Part shown: one piece after another, positions 1 through 11,265 of the stretch
How the letters are laid out: the number at the start of each line of letters is the position of its first letter
Numbering within the stretch: position 1 is the stretch's first letter
Origin: Fragilariopsis cylindrus CCMP1102
Taxonomy: Eukaryota > Bacillariophyta > Bacillariophyceae > Bacillariales > Bacillariaceae
Length of the DNA: 64,000 bases
Direction of reading: 5' to 3'
NCBI GenBank assembly: GCA_900095095.1
Contig: FMBT01000432.1
Location: forward strand, 48,046-112,045
The notes under the pieces: model-generated
What the model was told of the DNA's origin: nothing
What the model saw: the letters and a program-made list of their open reading frames with translations, nothing else
Databases searched by the model: none
Position numbers and translations under genes: made by a program

Positions 1-199
1 ATTTCCAAACCCTAGGCGGGTTCACAACATCCGTCTTGATAATTTAATACTCAAGCGCGACGGTATTCACTCTGAGTTTCAGAAGCGCGATTAATGGCGC
101 GACGGTATTGACTCTTAGCCGACGATTTAACGTTCTCACATTTTAGGCATACTTCTTCGTGTTCTCTTTTGTGCGAGACGGCTCGAATTGGTTCCGTAT

Positions 200-262
200 A
201 CGTATGACTATACAAAGACCTGTACTATATGTACAGACCCGTATACATATGTACGCACGGCA
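200..262 (+). repeat. 63-bp direct repeat, copy 1
   Basis: This 63-base block is identical to 4180-4242. It contains stacked small palindromes built on the words TATAC and GTAC. The second copy is preceded by two extra partial units (about 4141-4179), so the 5' part is itself locally tandem. Confidence 0.85.
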
Positions 263-417
263 TTCTCCTTCGATCTATATTAATTGCTAATGTTGTTGAT
301 CTTGGATATAATATTTGACTCACTCATTTATATTAAGATTGATCTCATATTTTTGCTGTGTTTATTTGCTTTGTAGGATATCCAAAGTGTATTTGTTATT
401 CTCCTGTTTGTTACCTT

Positions 418-752
418 CCCAACCACCAGAAAGGATGTTGGGGTGTAAATTTAAAAAAAAGTTTATTAGTAGTATGAAATAACCACCACTTAGGAATGTT
501 GGAAATTTACATGTTTGTTATTATAACGACCAGTAATTACTGCTGTCGTTACTTATTTATTTGTTGTTAGAACAATTACTTTAAACCAACCACCATAAAG
601 GAATGTTGGAAGTTTGTTGCTGTTGTTGTTGTTATTCAGTCATACGTCTTGACGTGACCAGTAATATTTTTTTTTTCCTAAACCAACCACCATATAGGAA
701 TGTTGGAAGTTAATATTTTCATCATAAACCAACCACCATATAGGAATGTTGG
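418..752 (+). repeat. Five-copy dispersed hairpin repeat
   Basis: Five copies of a ~28-base unit occur at about 418, 480, 586, 683 and 729. The unit starts CCAACCACC and ends GAATGTTGG, so most copies can fold with CCAAC paired to GTTGG over a 12-14 base loop. The last two copies share the central CATATAGG. Spacing is uneven, so this is not a simple tandem array. Confidence 0.75.
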
Positions 753-2057
753 AAATTGTTGTTATCTTCAGGAATGATCAGTAGTAACTGCCATCACAGA
801 TTCATGGATTTTTTATTTTTATTTTATTTTTATTTTTAATATTGTCAACAGTAACTATAAGTACAATTATAGTTTCAACTTATTGTATGTTACTGTTACT
901 GTTGTTGTTGTTCATTGATCAATTTGATCATATGCTAATTTTGTTATGTGTGTACGTATCAGTTTGTACTATACTTACTATTCTGGTTCTATCAAGAAAC
1001 AATCATATTGAAAGTCTCAAGATTAAATAATATTATTATTTGCACCATCCATAGACGGATTCATAAAGTATTATTTGTACCATCTGTAAATGGATATATA
1101 TATTATTACATGCTTTTATAGTACCGTAGTACTATTACATGCTTATTCATCTCTTATTGTACAGTAGTACATTAAGAAGGAAGTCAACGTTGTTATTGCA
1201 TGCTCTTACTGTACAGTGGTACACCGAGACATACTTAACGTATTTTCCTTTTTATTATCATAATGATTCTTGGTAAAGTTATCATTGATTTGTTAAAGTC
1301 TTTATTGCTTCATCTATACCAGTATATTGTTAACGGATTGTAAACGGTTTGATATTCATTCCATATATGATCGTATTGATTAAGTGCAGAATATTTGACG
1401 TGTATCAGTATCCATAGTACATAGTATATAAAGACCGTTATTGTTTAGACACACTAGGTGTACTATCCATAGATAGATTTCTTATCTTCATTTGATATGT
1501 ATTCGAGAATATAGTTCATTACTCCTCCATATCAAATTATAAAGATATCGTTATCTCCATGCATTATTGATTGTAATGGAAAATGTTATTACTATTCAGT
1601 TGACCGATAAATCGCGTCACTTCTGTTTTTATTCTCGGTGCCTCAATATTTTGATTGACAGCAAAGAGTAGTTAAACATATCATGCTGTTTGACAAGCTT
1701 GATAGTATTGTTTTGTTTTATCTAACTTCACTCTCGTTACTACTTCACCTGCTCAGTTTAAAATAGAAAAGCAGAGGGAGAGAGAGAGAGAGCAAAGATT
1801 TTTGTTTAGTATAATTGTCTAGAATCCATTCGATCAATATTGTTTTTCAACTTATTGATTCATTCATTCATTATATATAGCAACTTGTACTATCCGTGGA
1901 TATATTGTTGTTTTTATTTGAATTTATTGATACACGTAGTAAGATCATACACGTAGTAGTAAGATCACGTGATCTATTTGTGAATAGATTGATACCTAGA
2001 AGAGAGATTGTTTCATTAACTTCTTTTCTCCTCCATCTCTGGCGTCATTATTACAAC

Positions 2058-2123
2058 CAATTGATTCACGTTGGATCATATTGATTTTTATTACGACCAA
2101 TTGATTCACTTTGGATCAAATTG
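2058..2123 (+). repeat. Two-copy palindromic repeat
   Basis: Two near-identical 26-base units at 2058-2083 and 2098-2123 each begin CAATTGATTCAC and end GGATCA(T/A)ATTG. Each is an imperfect inverted repeat. The units sit 40 bases apart and share the leading ATTAC(A/G)AC. Confidence 0.7.
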
Positions 2124-3429
2124 GTTTGTACATATTGAAGGTTCTTATGCATGCATAATACTGCTTCTTATGTATATTTTATATATTTCACCGTCATCTT
2201 ATTGCGATATGAATTGTTATTTTGATTTGAGTTGTCATTGATAAGCATCATCTACTCGTGTGTTTCCAATGATTACTATTATTATTATTATTATTATGTT
2301 CCAATCCTTTTATTTAGATACAGACCTTATTATTATTTGGTTCTGATCGTTTTATGGTACGGTCATTCGATGATATATTATTCAACAGAATCGTTATTTC
2401 TGTTGTGTCTTCATTTTCAATTTCAATGATGGAAGACAATGATAGGTTCATTAGTATTTAAACTTATGATTATTACCTATTAGTAGTCGCTATTTTTATT
2501 TATTTTACCGTTATGTAAACACCTGTACCAATAGGTTTGATGTTGACACTGTAAATGTTTATGTTGTTAAATTTTCATCGACAACATAATGCGTTAAATT
2601 ATTTATATTAACACCTGTGTGTTGACTCTTTCTATGGTTAGTAACATTGATACTATTATATTGACCATCACAGATTATTCCAGTCAATTGAAAGGGCCAT
2701 TTTCAAAAGATGTAGATTAAAATGTGGCCATAATTAATTTGTCTATTCAGAATGGCTAGTTCCGAAAAGACAACCATATGGTCTTTTTCATCATCAGGTT
2801 CGATGAGATCATTGCAGATCATTTATTCGATTGCCGTATTAGAATCCAGCTAAGGATCCAATTTTCGTTTTAAGTTAGCATTCGCTTCATTCGTTGTTGA
2901 ATTTGATTAGGAATTTACTTAGGGATTAAACATCCACTTTGCTTCGAATTCATTTAAGAATACGATTAATTATTTCGATTAGAATCCATTTGAGGATTTT
3001 GCACGATAAGAATCCATCTAAGGATCCATTTATTACTATATTTAGAATTCGTTTCGATTCGTACAGTATTACTGTTCTTTTTACTATTTGAGTTAATGAA
3101 CAGTAACTTCGGTTGTATCGTACTGTATTGAAAATACGATTGAAATACGATTAAGTATTTACTTAACATACTTCAATTTACCATACCAATCATTAGTGAC
3201 TTAATCAGTCACAGTTTCTTATCTCATTTTTGTTTGAAATATTTAAGATGTCCGTTTAGTCTTGGTTCGCTGTTTGCATCCTAAGACAACTTTCACATTC
3301 TTTATGACTTTAGAGATGATTCTTTTCACGATTAGTTGATACAGTAACTTTTCACTTTCTTTTTGATACAGTACTTAAAAGTAGTTAATTTCGAGTACCG
3401 TAAATAAGTGAAGGAATTATGTTCTTTTC

Positions 3430-3680
3430 TTTTCGATCGACTCTTTCTGAATCGAACGAACTTTATCGTTGTCTCTTTTTGAAACGTTATCGTCGTCTCT
3501 TTCTGAATCGAACGAACGTTATCGCCGTCTCTTTTTGAAACGTTATCGTCGTCTCTTTCTGAATCGAACAAACGTTATCGTCGTCTCTTTTTGAATCGAA
3601 CGAACGTTCTTTTTCTTATCGATCGACTCTTTTTGAATCGAACGAACGTTCTTTTTCTCTATGAAACGAACGTTCTTTGT
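3430..3680 (+). repeat. Irregular tandem repeat
   Basis: Alternating 24- and 32-base units are built from CTTTTTGAAACG or CTTTCTGAATCGAACGAACG followed by TTATCGTCGTCT. At least five units are visible and they decay toward the 3' end. The reverse strand is open as a low-complexity frame, which I do not regard as a gene. Confidence 0.7.
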
Positions 3681-4140
3681 TGTTGTCGTTTGATCTTTGA
3701 TCTATGATCTATGATCTTTGATTGACAATATTATTCTTATTCAAAGAAAGAGAGTTTCACTCCTCCATGAATCTTGTTTAAACGTCTTGGTTAGAGGTTT
3801 TATTCTCCACCATGACCGTCTATTTTTATGTATTTTTATTTCTTTTTCTTTTGATTATACAATCGACTTGTCGTTGTTTAATCTATTTTATTTGCCATGA
3901 ACCTAGATAAGAGAGGTGAGGTGGACCTCATTAGAGTGAACGTCTCTTGCTTACCATAACTGGTCCTTATAACAAGATTTTAAAATCATGCCATGCTCTA
4001 AACTAGTATTCTAGAGGTAAGGCGTTCATGTTTGATAATATGATAATTATGAGCTTTATTAGTCTATTGATATGCAGACAGCATTCTATTGATGTTGTAT
4101 GCATTTACTAAGTTTAAGTTCAAGTGATACAGTGACATAT

Positions 4141-4242
4141 GTATGACTATACACAGACCCGTATGACTATACACAGACCCGTATGACTATACAAAGACCT
4201 GTACTATATGTACAGACCCGTATACATATGTACGCACGGCAT
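4141..4242 (+). repeat. 63-bp direct repeat, copy 2 with extra partial units
   Basis: Positions 4180-4242 repeat 200-262 exactly. Two further ~20-base partial units (GTATGACTATACACAGACCC type) stand immediately before it. The two full copies lie about 4 kb apart in the same orientation. Confidence 0.85.
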
Positions 4243-4900
4243 AGCACTCGGTCTCCGATATCGGCGACTTGTGCATTTATTCGAGGGAATTTACCAGGAT
4301 GTGGTTGCGTGAATTCATCGCGCTTCAATTTATCATGTATGGCATAATTCATTCGAGCCCTTGATTTGACCACGTACAGTATTATGATGTAATGTCGTGA
4401 ATTATTTGACAATTTTTTATATTATTTTAATAATAAAGAACAAAGAACTTTGTTCTCTCCAAAAGTTCCGGAATCAAATAAAAAATGTCAGCGCATTGCT
4501 TCATTCATCCGCTCAAAACAAAAAAAAAGTCATGCACACTTTACTAGAAATAAGAACGTGATGTGTATTTAAGTGACCCTTCCCACTGAAGACATTCTTA
4601 CCGTACCCACTAAGCTTCATTTTAATTTAATTTTATAACTTAAAAACAACATAGTTGTTTTATTGTGGCATCATAAAATCTGTTTTCCATGGAATGAGAG
4701 CGAAATAAGGTTCATTGCAAACAACTTCCATATGGTATGGAAGCGCGAAATCGATCATCATTGAAAACACACGAAATGAATGAATCCATCGAATGAAATT
4801 ACCAATACCGTATACATGCTCATACTTTTTTTCTACATTCATTTTGATATCATCTACCTTATACCATATCACTATCTCCCTCTCTCGAAACTACTGTACC

Positions 4901-7314
4901 ATGAAAGTCTATTCTGCCATTCATCTTTTCTCTCACACAACCGTGTTGGCAACCATCGTCACTGGTGGTGCGATTAACGTCTCTCTCACTCACGCAGTTA
5001 ATGAGAATGTCAAGATTTCTCAATCCCAAGAATCCGTAAATAAACGGAAGTTGAACAACAACAAGAACAAAAATGACGAGGATGATTCATTGTTTTATCC
5101 ATACGAACGAGGATATCTTGTTGTTGTTAATGAAGATAATTCAGTTTTAGTCGGAGCTAATGGAGGGGATTTGTTTCCTGCTTCTATTACTAGGCGCAGA
5201 CAACTAGCAGAACCATTACCAAGAACACCAACATTTGCTGGTTCATCTGTATTTCAAAGTGGACTTGTATATGATCCAACTGAACTTAAAATTCGTAACA
5301 AACCTGACGGTGTTACTGAAGAAGATGCACCAATGGTGATGCAGAATGCACTTGGTAGAAAGTTTGCTGGTGGTAGACAACCAGTATTGCCACTCCCACC
5401 AGGTGATAAAAGTTATTTCTTTCATGGTGGTACGTAGTACGAACGCAATCGTGTGAACGTTCTACTTTTAATTTTTGCCTATCAATATCGTATCAATCAA
5501 TATGTTTTTGCTTACACACCATTTTGTCTCCTCTTTTCATAATAGAATGCGTTGCAACTTCTGTTATTGAAGATAAGAAGGAAACATCACCTATCGGACC
5601 AATCGGTGACACACTTTTTATCACCACAAGTCATACATGCACATTAAATCTATGTTTAGGTGGTGGAGGATATGATTGTATCGCTATTTATGCAGGCGGT
5701 GGGTATGTATTTGATTTAAGTCCTAGAGGACCTGATGATGCACCTGAAATTGCACCACCCTTCCGTGGTACTATTATTGGAGGTACCGGTTCATTTGAAG
5801 GTATTGAGGGTACTGTTGATGTTGTTACTATCACAGGTACAACAGGTCCAATTGCTCTAATTGATACTGGTAGACGTCTTAATACTGGTCTCAATGCACA
5901 ATTGTTCGAAGGTTGGTATAAGGCCGTCGACAATAAAGTACGTTTGGCAGCAGGCAAACGTTGCACATGGATCGAACCTGCAGAATATGCCTTGAAGGGA
6001 TTCGAAAAGAACGCTAGAGAGACCATCCTCGATTATTCTGTTTCGAACATTGGTCTAATCGATGTTAATGAATGTTGGGTTTTCAAGACGGACGATCAAC
6101 TTTGGATTAACTTCAATAAAAATATGGTTGCACAAATGCTCGGCTACAATATGATCAAAGTTGCACAGAGGGATCTCGATGTCACGTTCAAAATTGGCAA
6201 ATTGGTAGTGACCGACATTGATAAACATATATGGGTGAAGACCGGTGGCGATTTGGTTTTTGGTGCAAATACTGAGTGCTTACCGTTACAACAGTCTGCT
6301 TTACCTGCACTACAGATCGTTACCAATGGATCGATATTGATGCACTTCGATAGTAAACTAGCTGCAGAGCTACCTTTACATGGATGTTTTTCTGCCGAAA
6401 TTGATGGACAGACCTGGATGAAGTTCGATGAAGATTTGGTTGCACTAAAGTATGACGCTGATTCTCATTTAGTTGCACGAGAGTGGGAAGAATACAAAAT
6501 TTCCAGAACTGATGGATGGTGGAAGGTAGACGACTCCATCAAAGTGGACGTACTCGAATTGAATTGCGCTCGAATCACTCTTCGAGCACTCGATGACCCA
6601 CAGATCACAGGCAAACTACAGCCGGACACGAGCGAACTAAAGCAGGCCATGAGTTACCTATGGGATTCTGAATATTCGATCGATAACTATGGATGTGCAA
6701 CTGTACAGATCGATGATCATTTTTTGATGACCTACAATTTAGATCTGGTTGAACTAGAGACCGATGGTAGGGCTCTAGTCTTCAATGATATGACACTTGC
6801 ACAGAGATTTTACAGTGAAACGTTCAAAACTGGGAACAATGTAGTAGTTCTCGAAACTGATGGACATGTATGGTTGAAGGTCGGTAACGAATTGTTCTCC
6901 AAGAAAGCTGTCGTCGGTTGCGAGAAACTGTCCCCATCTGATAATCGTTCGGAAAATTTCAAATCCACTGAACATCAGACGTTGATGTACTTCGATTCTC
7001 TAGCAGTTGAACATCTCAATTATGCTGGTTGTTTACATGCCGAAATCGATGGAACAACCTGGATGAAGTACGATGATCAGATGGCTAAAATAAGTTTAAC
7101 TGCAGATCTACATCGTTTACAGGCACGAACGAATTTTTCGTACAAAGAAATTTCGGAACTACCCGTGATTTATAAGCTTCTTGATTCAGAAGATTTATTC
7201 GACCCAGTACAAGACGCCGACGCAGGACCATTACTTCGTGGTTTCATTTCTTTTGGTAAGACTACATTAAAGATCAACGTTAAGTCAAACATTCCACTTC
7301 CTGTAGGTCCCTAA
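4901..7314 (+). CDS. Secreted repeat protein with dirigent-like segment (two exons)
   Basis: Spliced length is about 765 residues. Exon 1 is 4901-5429 and exon 2 is 5546-7314; the intron runs from GTACGT to AATAG and splits a Glu codon. The start at 4901 was chosen over an upstream in-frame ATG because it begins a clear signal peptide (residues 1 to about 28). Residues 177-285 contain IIGGTGSFEGIEGT, which resembles the motif of dirigent/allene-oxide-cyclase-like beta-barrels; this is a resemblance only. From about residue 350 onward, divergent repeats recur, with motifs such as AEIDGQTWMKFDEDL (about 460) and AEIDGTTWMKYDDQM (about 675), and shorter versions around 350, 400, 560 and 615. Conserved Asp-Gly, Trp-Met-Lys and a preceding Gly-Cys mark the unit. 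The protein is probably extracellular or cell-wall associated. I do not recognise the family. No frame break is seen. Confidence 0.8.
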
Positions 7315-7746
7315 AACTCGATATAAATTGAAAAAAAGATAATCAGCAATGAACTAAGAACACACATACACACACACACGCTCAGGCAAAGAAAAGAAGC
7401 AGATGAGAGAAAAAGTAAGAACCCTATAAAGAACAACATCACTTTTTACGTTTAAAGAACACACAGAAAAAAAAACATCATATAATAATTCAATACTATT
7501 ACTATTTTATATAAAGCGTATGTATATATTTGTATCCAGCACAATGTATACCACCAGATTGTTCTAGATTTGTTGTTGTTTCGTTGTTGATAACATACGT
7601 ATATTTTTTCAAGAAATTTGTTGGTATGCGGAACTGCTCTTGCTCTCTACTGTTCTTTTCTTCTTCTATTATCGATTAATTATGAATGGTAGAATTAGAA
7701 CAACAGAGTGGACGAAGATGATAGTTTACTTCATTTGTTGTTGTTG
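7315..7746. other. Convergent 3' flanks
   Basis: This lies between the 3' ends of the secreted repeat protein and the minus-strand glycine-zipper gene. It holds a short (CA)n run near 7365-7380 and A-rich stretches. No gene is seen. Confidence 0.6.
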
Positions 7747-10707
7747 TTATTGTGACGATACATCGTTGCCATCACCAATGCTGCTATTATTATGACTGGT
7801 ACGGGTACTGGTATTGGTATTTGCATTATCACTATTACCATTACTATTACCATCCGCTGTCGTCGTCGACGTTGTGGCAGTAGTAGTGAAGAGACCACGG
7901 GAAAAGTCCCCGAATCGGTACGATGATCTACTACCGTTATTAGTACAATTATTATTTTCTCGTGTCACACCAGCAGCAACTTCTTTTCCTTTTGCAATTA
8001 AACCACGTGAAAAGTTATTAAATCGGTATGTGTCGGGATTATTATTATCAGTGGCGGCTGCGGCGGCGATGGTATTATTATTATTATTATTATTGGAATC
8101 ATTCTCACACACATTATCATTGTTCTCACACAGTACTTCATTATTGTTTTGTTCTTGTCCGACTGCTTGTCCGACTACTACTACTTCTTCTTCTTCTCCT
8201 CCTCCTGCTTTAGTAGCACTACGTGTCGACTGAATTAATCCACGTGAAAAATCACCTATTCGGAATGAAGATGATGAATCACGGCCTGTTATTTCCTTCC
8301 CACGTGCAACAGTCTTACGTATATTATCACCAATTCTAAATGAATTATTTCTATCATTATTATTATCACCGCCAACACTCTTTTGTTGTTGTTGCTGTTC
8401 ATGTTTTTGTACAGCAACTTGACCACTCATTGAACCAACAATTGATCCTGCTAATGCACCGACCGGACCAGCAATGATCATACCTGCAGCTGCACCAGCA
8501 CTTGCACCAGCAACACCAGCAAATCGACCTTTATTTTCTGTTAAGTAATTCTTCGAATTCGAATTCGAATTCGAATTAGAGTTTGATACTGTTGAACTTG
8601 AATTTGATACTGAATCTGATGTTGATGATGATCCAATGGTAGAAGCTGTTCGTGTTGTTGAATCATCATCACCATTACCATAATCATTATCATTACTACT
8701 ACTCATACGTGAAGATTGTCGCTTTTCACGGATCGATCCAATCAAACCACGTGCAACATCACCGAACTTATATCCTCCATTGTCATGATCATTATTATTA
8801 TTTTGTGCTGCAGTAATACTAACATGATTGGATGGAATACTACCACCAGTAGAAGATGATGTTGATTCTTTTCCCCTTGCTGTATTACCACCATTTTCGA
8901 CATTTAAACTAATACGATTAGTTAAACTATCACCCCCATCGACTACTGCTGCTGCTGCTGCTGCTGGTGTTACCTCCTCTCTATTTCTATTACTATTACT
9001 GTTACTACTGTTACTTTCTTGTTGTTGATGTTGGTGTTGTTGTTGTTGCTGTAATATACGAACTTCTTTTCCTTTACGTGCAGCAGCTGATACACCATCT
9101 TTTGCTGCTAATGCTGCAATTGAAACAACTGCACCAATTGGTGATACAAATGATGAACCGGTTGCTACTAATGCACCAAAAGTTGTTATGGAATCACCCA
9201 TAGTCGATATAAATCGAGTTTTACTTGCATTTGCATTATTTGATTGACGAGTACTAGTAGTAGTACATGCAGATTTTTTACTACTATCCCTATTAGTACC
9301 ATTACCATTACTAGCACAATATGTTCGTAAGTAGTATTTAATCACATCACCTAATGTAGTATCATCATTGGATACAAATAACGATTGGGGGCAACTATCA
9401 TCACTATTGTTATCATTATTATTATCGTCTTCCCCACCACTCGTATGCTGCTGCTGGTCCTCGCCACCACTAATGCTATTATCCGATGATGATGATGATG
9501 GATCTGAATCTGGTATATTATTATGAATAGTAAGATTTAAATTAGGTACAGAAACATAGTCAAGAAGTTTCACGAATGAACGAAGTGCTGCACCAACACG
9601 AATCTTTTCATCATCACCAACAATACCACCATTGGCAAAAGATTTTATGAAACCAATATCTAAAACAGAATTAGGATTCATATTGAAATAATAACGTTGA
9701 CGTCGAAGACGACGATGGTTTGTTGTTGCGTCTACTTCTAATTTTCCTTCCTTTGATGACAGTCCAATTCCACCAATTAATGATATATTAGTCCCTTCTA
9801 ATAAATCTTCTTCGGTTAGTATGGCATCATTTTTTACATAATCATTGTTGTCATCGTCATCATCGTTTCTAGTATTGGAAGAAGAAGAAGATCCAGCAGT
9901 AGTACCAAAACCGGAAGCAGTCCATGATAGATTTGCTTTATCAATTTTCCAAAAACTTTGTATATTATTATTACTATTGTTATCTTTAGTATCTGTAGTA
10001 GACGATGACGATGACGACAATAATGTATTTCCTTCTAATGTCCATTGAAATTTAGATATATCACATACAGCAATGACTTGTTGTTGGTGTTGTTGCTGAG
10101 AAGGAAAAGAAGAAGAAGTTGAAGACGAAAGGAATTCAATCTTAATTCCATCTGAACATAAAAAACTTAGATTGCATGTTGAATATGATGTTGACGACGA
10201 ACATGAACCTCCTCCTTCTTCCACAGCAGCAGCATGTTTCTCCCAAATCCAATGTATAGAAGGATTCTTATTATTTGTGTTCCATATTGTTCGAACATTT
10301 GATGATGGTGACGATGATGGTGACGATGATGAGGAGGTATTATTGTCATCATTGAGATCAAGACGTAGTATTGTTGATCCTGAAGTAGAAGCAGAAGAAG
10401 TATCATCATCTTCGTCTTTTTCTTTAAGAATTTCTTGAATGATTTCTTCTTTTCTGTTTCGTAAACCTTCATGTACATGTTCATGTTGTTGTAAATCTGT
10501 TTGTAAAGTATCAAATAATATAGTAATTAAATTTTCAACAAGTGTACGTTTCCGTCTTTTTTCACGTTCATTGGATGTTGCAATTGCTACTAATGAAGCA
10601 AATGCACAAAAAGTAGTAGTTGATGAAGAAAAAGGTGATGACGATGCGGTACTATTATCATTATCATTATCATCATTGTCGTAATCGTCGAGGGTATAAT
10701 CTTCCAT
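7747..10707 (-). CDS. Low-complexity protein with FGDFxRGL repeats and a glycine zipper
   Basis: Single-exon frame of 986 residues, starting at an ATG followed by an acidic stretch. Ordered parts sit between Ser/Asn/Asp tracts: a basic helical segment at about 50-95, two hydrophobic Ala/Gly-rich segments (about 505-545, and a classic glycine zipper with AGASAGAAAGM near 720-745), and at least five copies of a short motif. These read YKFGDVARGLIG (about 640), FRIGDNIRKTVARGKE (about 790), FRIGDFSRGLIQ (about 815), YRFNNFSRGLIAKGKE (about 893) and YRFGDFSRGLF (about 930). A basic KGKE tail often follows the motif. Similar repeats occur, as far as I recall, in uncharacterised diatom proteins. 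Glycine zippers suggest membrane insertion or oligomerisation; that role is inference. Unlike its neighbours, the frame is intact. Confidence 0.75.
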   Translation of the reverse strand: MEDYTLDDYDNDDNDNDNSTASSSPFSSSTTTFCAFASLVAIATSNEREKRRKRTLVENLITILFDTLQTDLQQHEHVHEGLRNRKEEIIQEILKEKDEDDDTSSASTSGSTILRLDLNDDNNTSSSSSPSSSPSSNVRTIWNTNNKNPSIHWIWEKHAAAVEEGGGSCSSSTSYSTCNLSFLCSDGIKIEFLSSSTSSSFPSQQQHQQQVIAVCDISKFQWTLEGNTLLSSSSSSTTDTKDNNSNNNIQSFWKIDKANLSWTASGFGTTAGSSSSSNTRNDDDDDNNDYVKNDAILTEEDLLEGTNISLIGGIGLSSKEGKLEVDATTNHRRLRRQRYYFNMNPNSVLDIGFIKSFANGGIVGDDEKIRVGAALRSFVKLLDYVSVPNLNLTIHNNIPDSDPSSSSSDNSISGGEDQQQHTSGGEDDNNNDNNSDDSCPQSLFVSNDDTTLGDVIKYYLRTYCASNGNGTNRDSSKKSACTTTSTRQSNNANASKTRFISTMGDSITTFGALVATGSSFVSPIGAVVSIAALAAKDGVSAAARKGKEVRILQQQQQHQHQQQESNSSNSNSNRNREEVTPAAAAAAVVDGGDSLTNRISLNVENGGNTARGKESTSSSTGGSIPSNHVSITAAQNNNNDHDNGGYKFGDVARGLIGSIREKRQSSRMSSSNDNDYGNGDDDSTTRTASTIGSSSTSDSVSNSSSTVSNSNSNSNSNSKNYLTENKGRFAGVAGASAGAAAGMIIAGPVGALAGSIVGSMSGQVAVQKHEQQQQQKSVGGDNNNDRNNSFRIGDNIRKTVARGKEITGRDSSSSFRIGDFSRGLIQSTRSATKAGGGEEEEVVVVGQAVGQEQNNNEVLCENNDNVCENDSNNNNNNNTIAAAAATDNNNPDTYRFNNFSRGLIAKGKEVAAGVTRENNNCTNNGSRSSYRFGDFSRGLFTTTATTSTTTADGNSNGNSDNANTNTSTRTSHNNSSIGDGNDVSSQ

Positions 10708-11265
10708 GGTGTGGGCTATTTTTCTTCTTCTTCTTCTTCTTCTTCTTCTTCTTCTGTTGCTTTGCTTTGTGGTTTCTCTTTATTTATTCTGTTCAAATTT
10801 GTTGATTTTGTGTCCGTTATAGTTCTTGTATGGTACTGTACACGGTATGCTTTGTTTTTTAAATTTTGGTTGTTGATGTTGATCGATGCTTGAGTTCGCT
10901 CATTTCTGTTTGTTTTCTCCTGTTGTTCAATTGAAGTCGAGAATATATATATAAGCCCTTCTCAGTCACGCGTGATTATACGGTCGTCGAACGGACCTTA
11001 ACTACACAAAGACAAACAAATCTTATCTGAAGCGACAACTGTTATGATACAAAATCATATTATTATGTTGAAAAGCAGAGAGGAGAACAAAAAAGCTTCA
11101 CCCAGCCATCATCCCTCCAGCATCTCAACAGCAAAAAAAAGACGCTATCGTAAATTTGTGATGTGTTGTGCACACACATACATACAAATCGACTAAATTC
11201 TACTTTATTAATTACTATTACTTATTTATTTATTAACCACAACTATTAACTATTAACCACCGCTA
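10708..11265. other. Promoter region of the glycine-zipper gene and 3' flank of the methyltransferase
   Basis: A (TTC)n run at about 10722-10755 lies just upstream of the minus-strand start at 10707, where it reads as GAA repeats. A TATA-like TATATATATA occurs near 10943. A 49-base block at 10955-11003 recurs inverted at 12574-12623. No gene is seen. Confidence 0.5.
10955..11003 (-). repeat. ~50-bp inverted repeat, copy 1
   Basis: The reverse complement of this block matches 12574-12623 with about seven mismatches and one gap. Both contain AGTTAAGGTCCG, CGACCGT, ATCACGCG and AAGGGC. The pair brackets the UbiE/COQ5-type gene, and each copy lies upstream of a minus-strand start codon. Confidence 0.75.

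Larger units (their letters stand above)
1..4780. other. Gene-poor, hairpin-dense region
   Basis: I find no convincing gene here; the open frames are short, low in complexity and lack recognisable motifs. The plus strand is T-rich and carries a very high density of short inverted repeats. Examples are 1962-1975 (perfect 14-base palindrome), 2610-2623, 2766-2784, 3196-3212, 1120-1133, 1158-1171 and 1210-1223. Several hairpins occur as families of degenerate copies. The region is nearly bracketed by two copies of a 63-base direct repeat (200-262 and 4180-4242). It could be a structured noncoding transcript, a decayed mobile element or a structural chromosomal region; the sequence does not decide. 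Confidence 0.6.

Noticed and set aside
842-2429. Short plus-strand frames rich in Leu, Tyr and Ile in the first 2.5 kb
   Set aside because: They arise from T-rich repeats (for example a TAT run near 2275-2300), show no motif and have no spliced continuation.
200-4242. The 63-bp direct repeats as retrotransposon LTRs
   Set aside because: Too short for LTRs, no TG...CA ends, no primer-binding site or polyprotein between them.
7814-8233. Leu/Val-rich plus-strand frame
   Set aside because: Antisense shadow of triplet repeats in the 7747-10707 gene.
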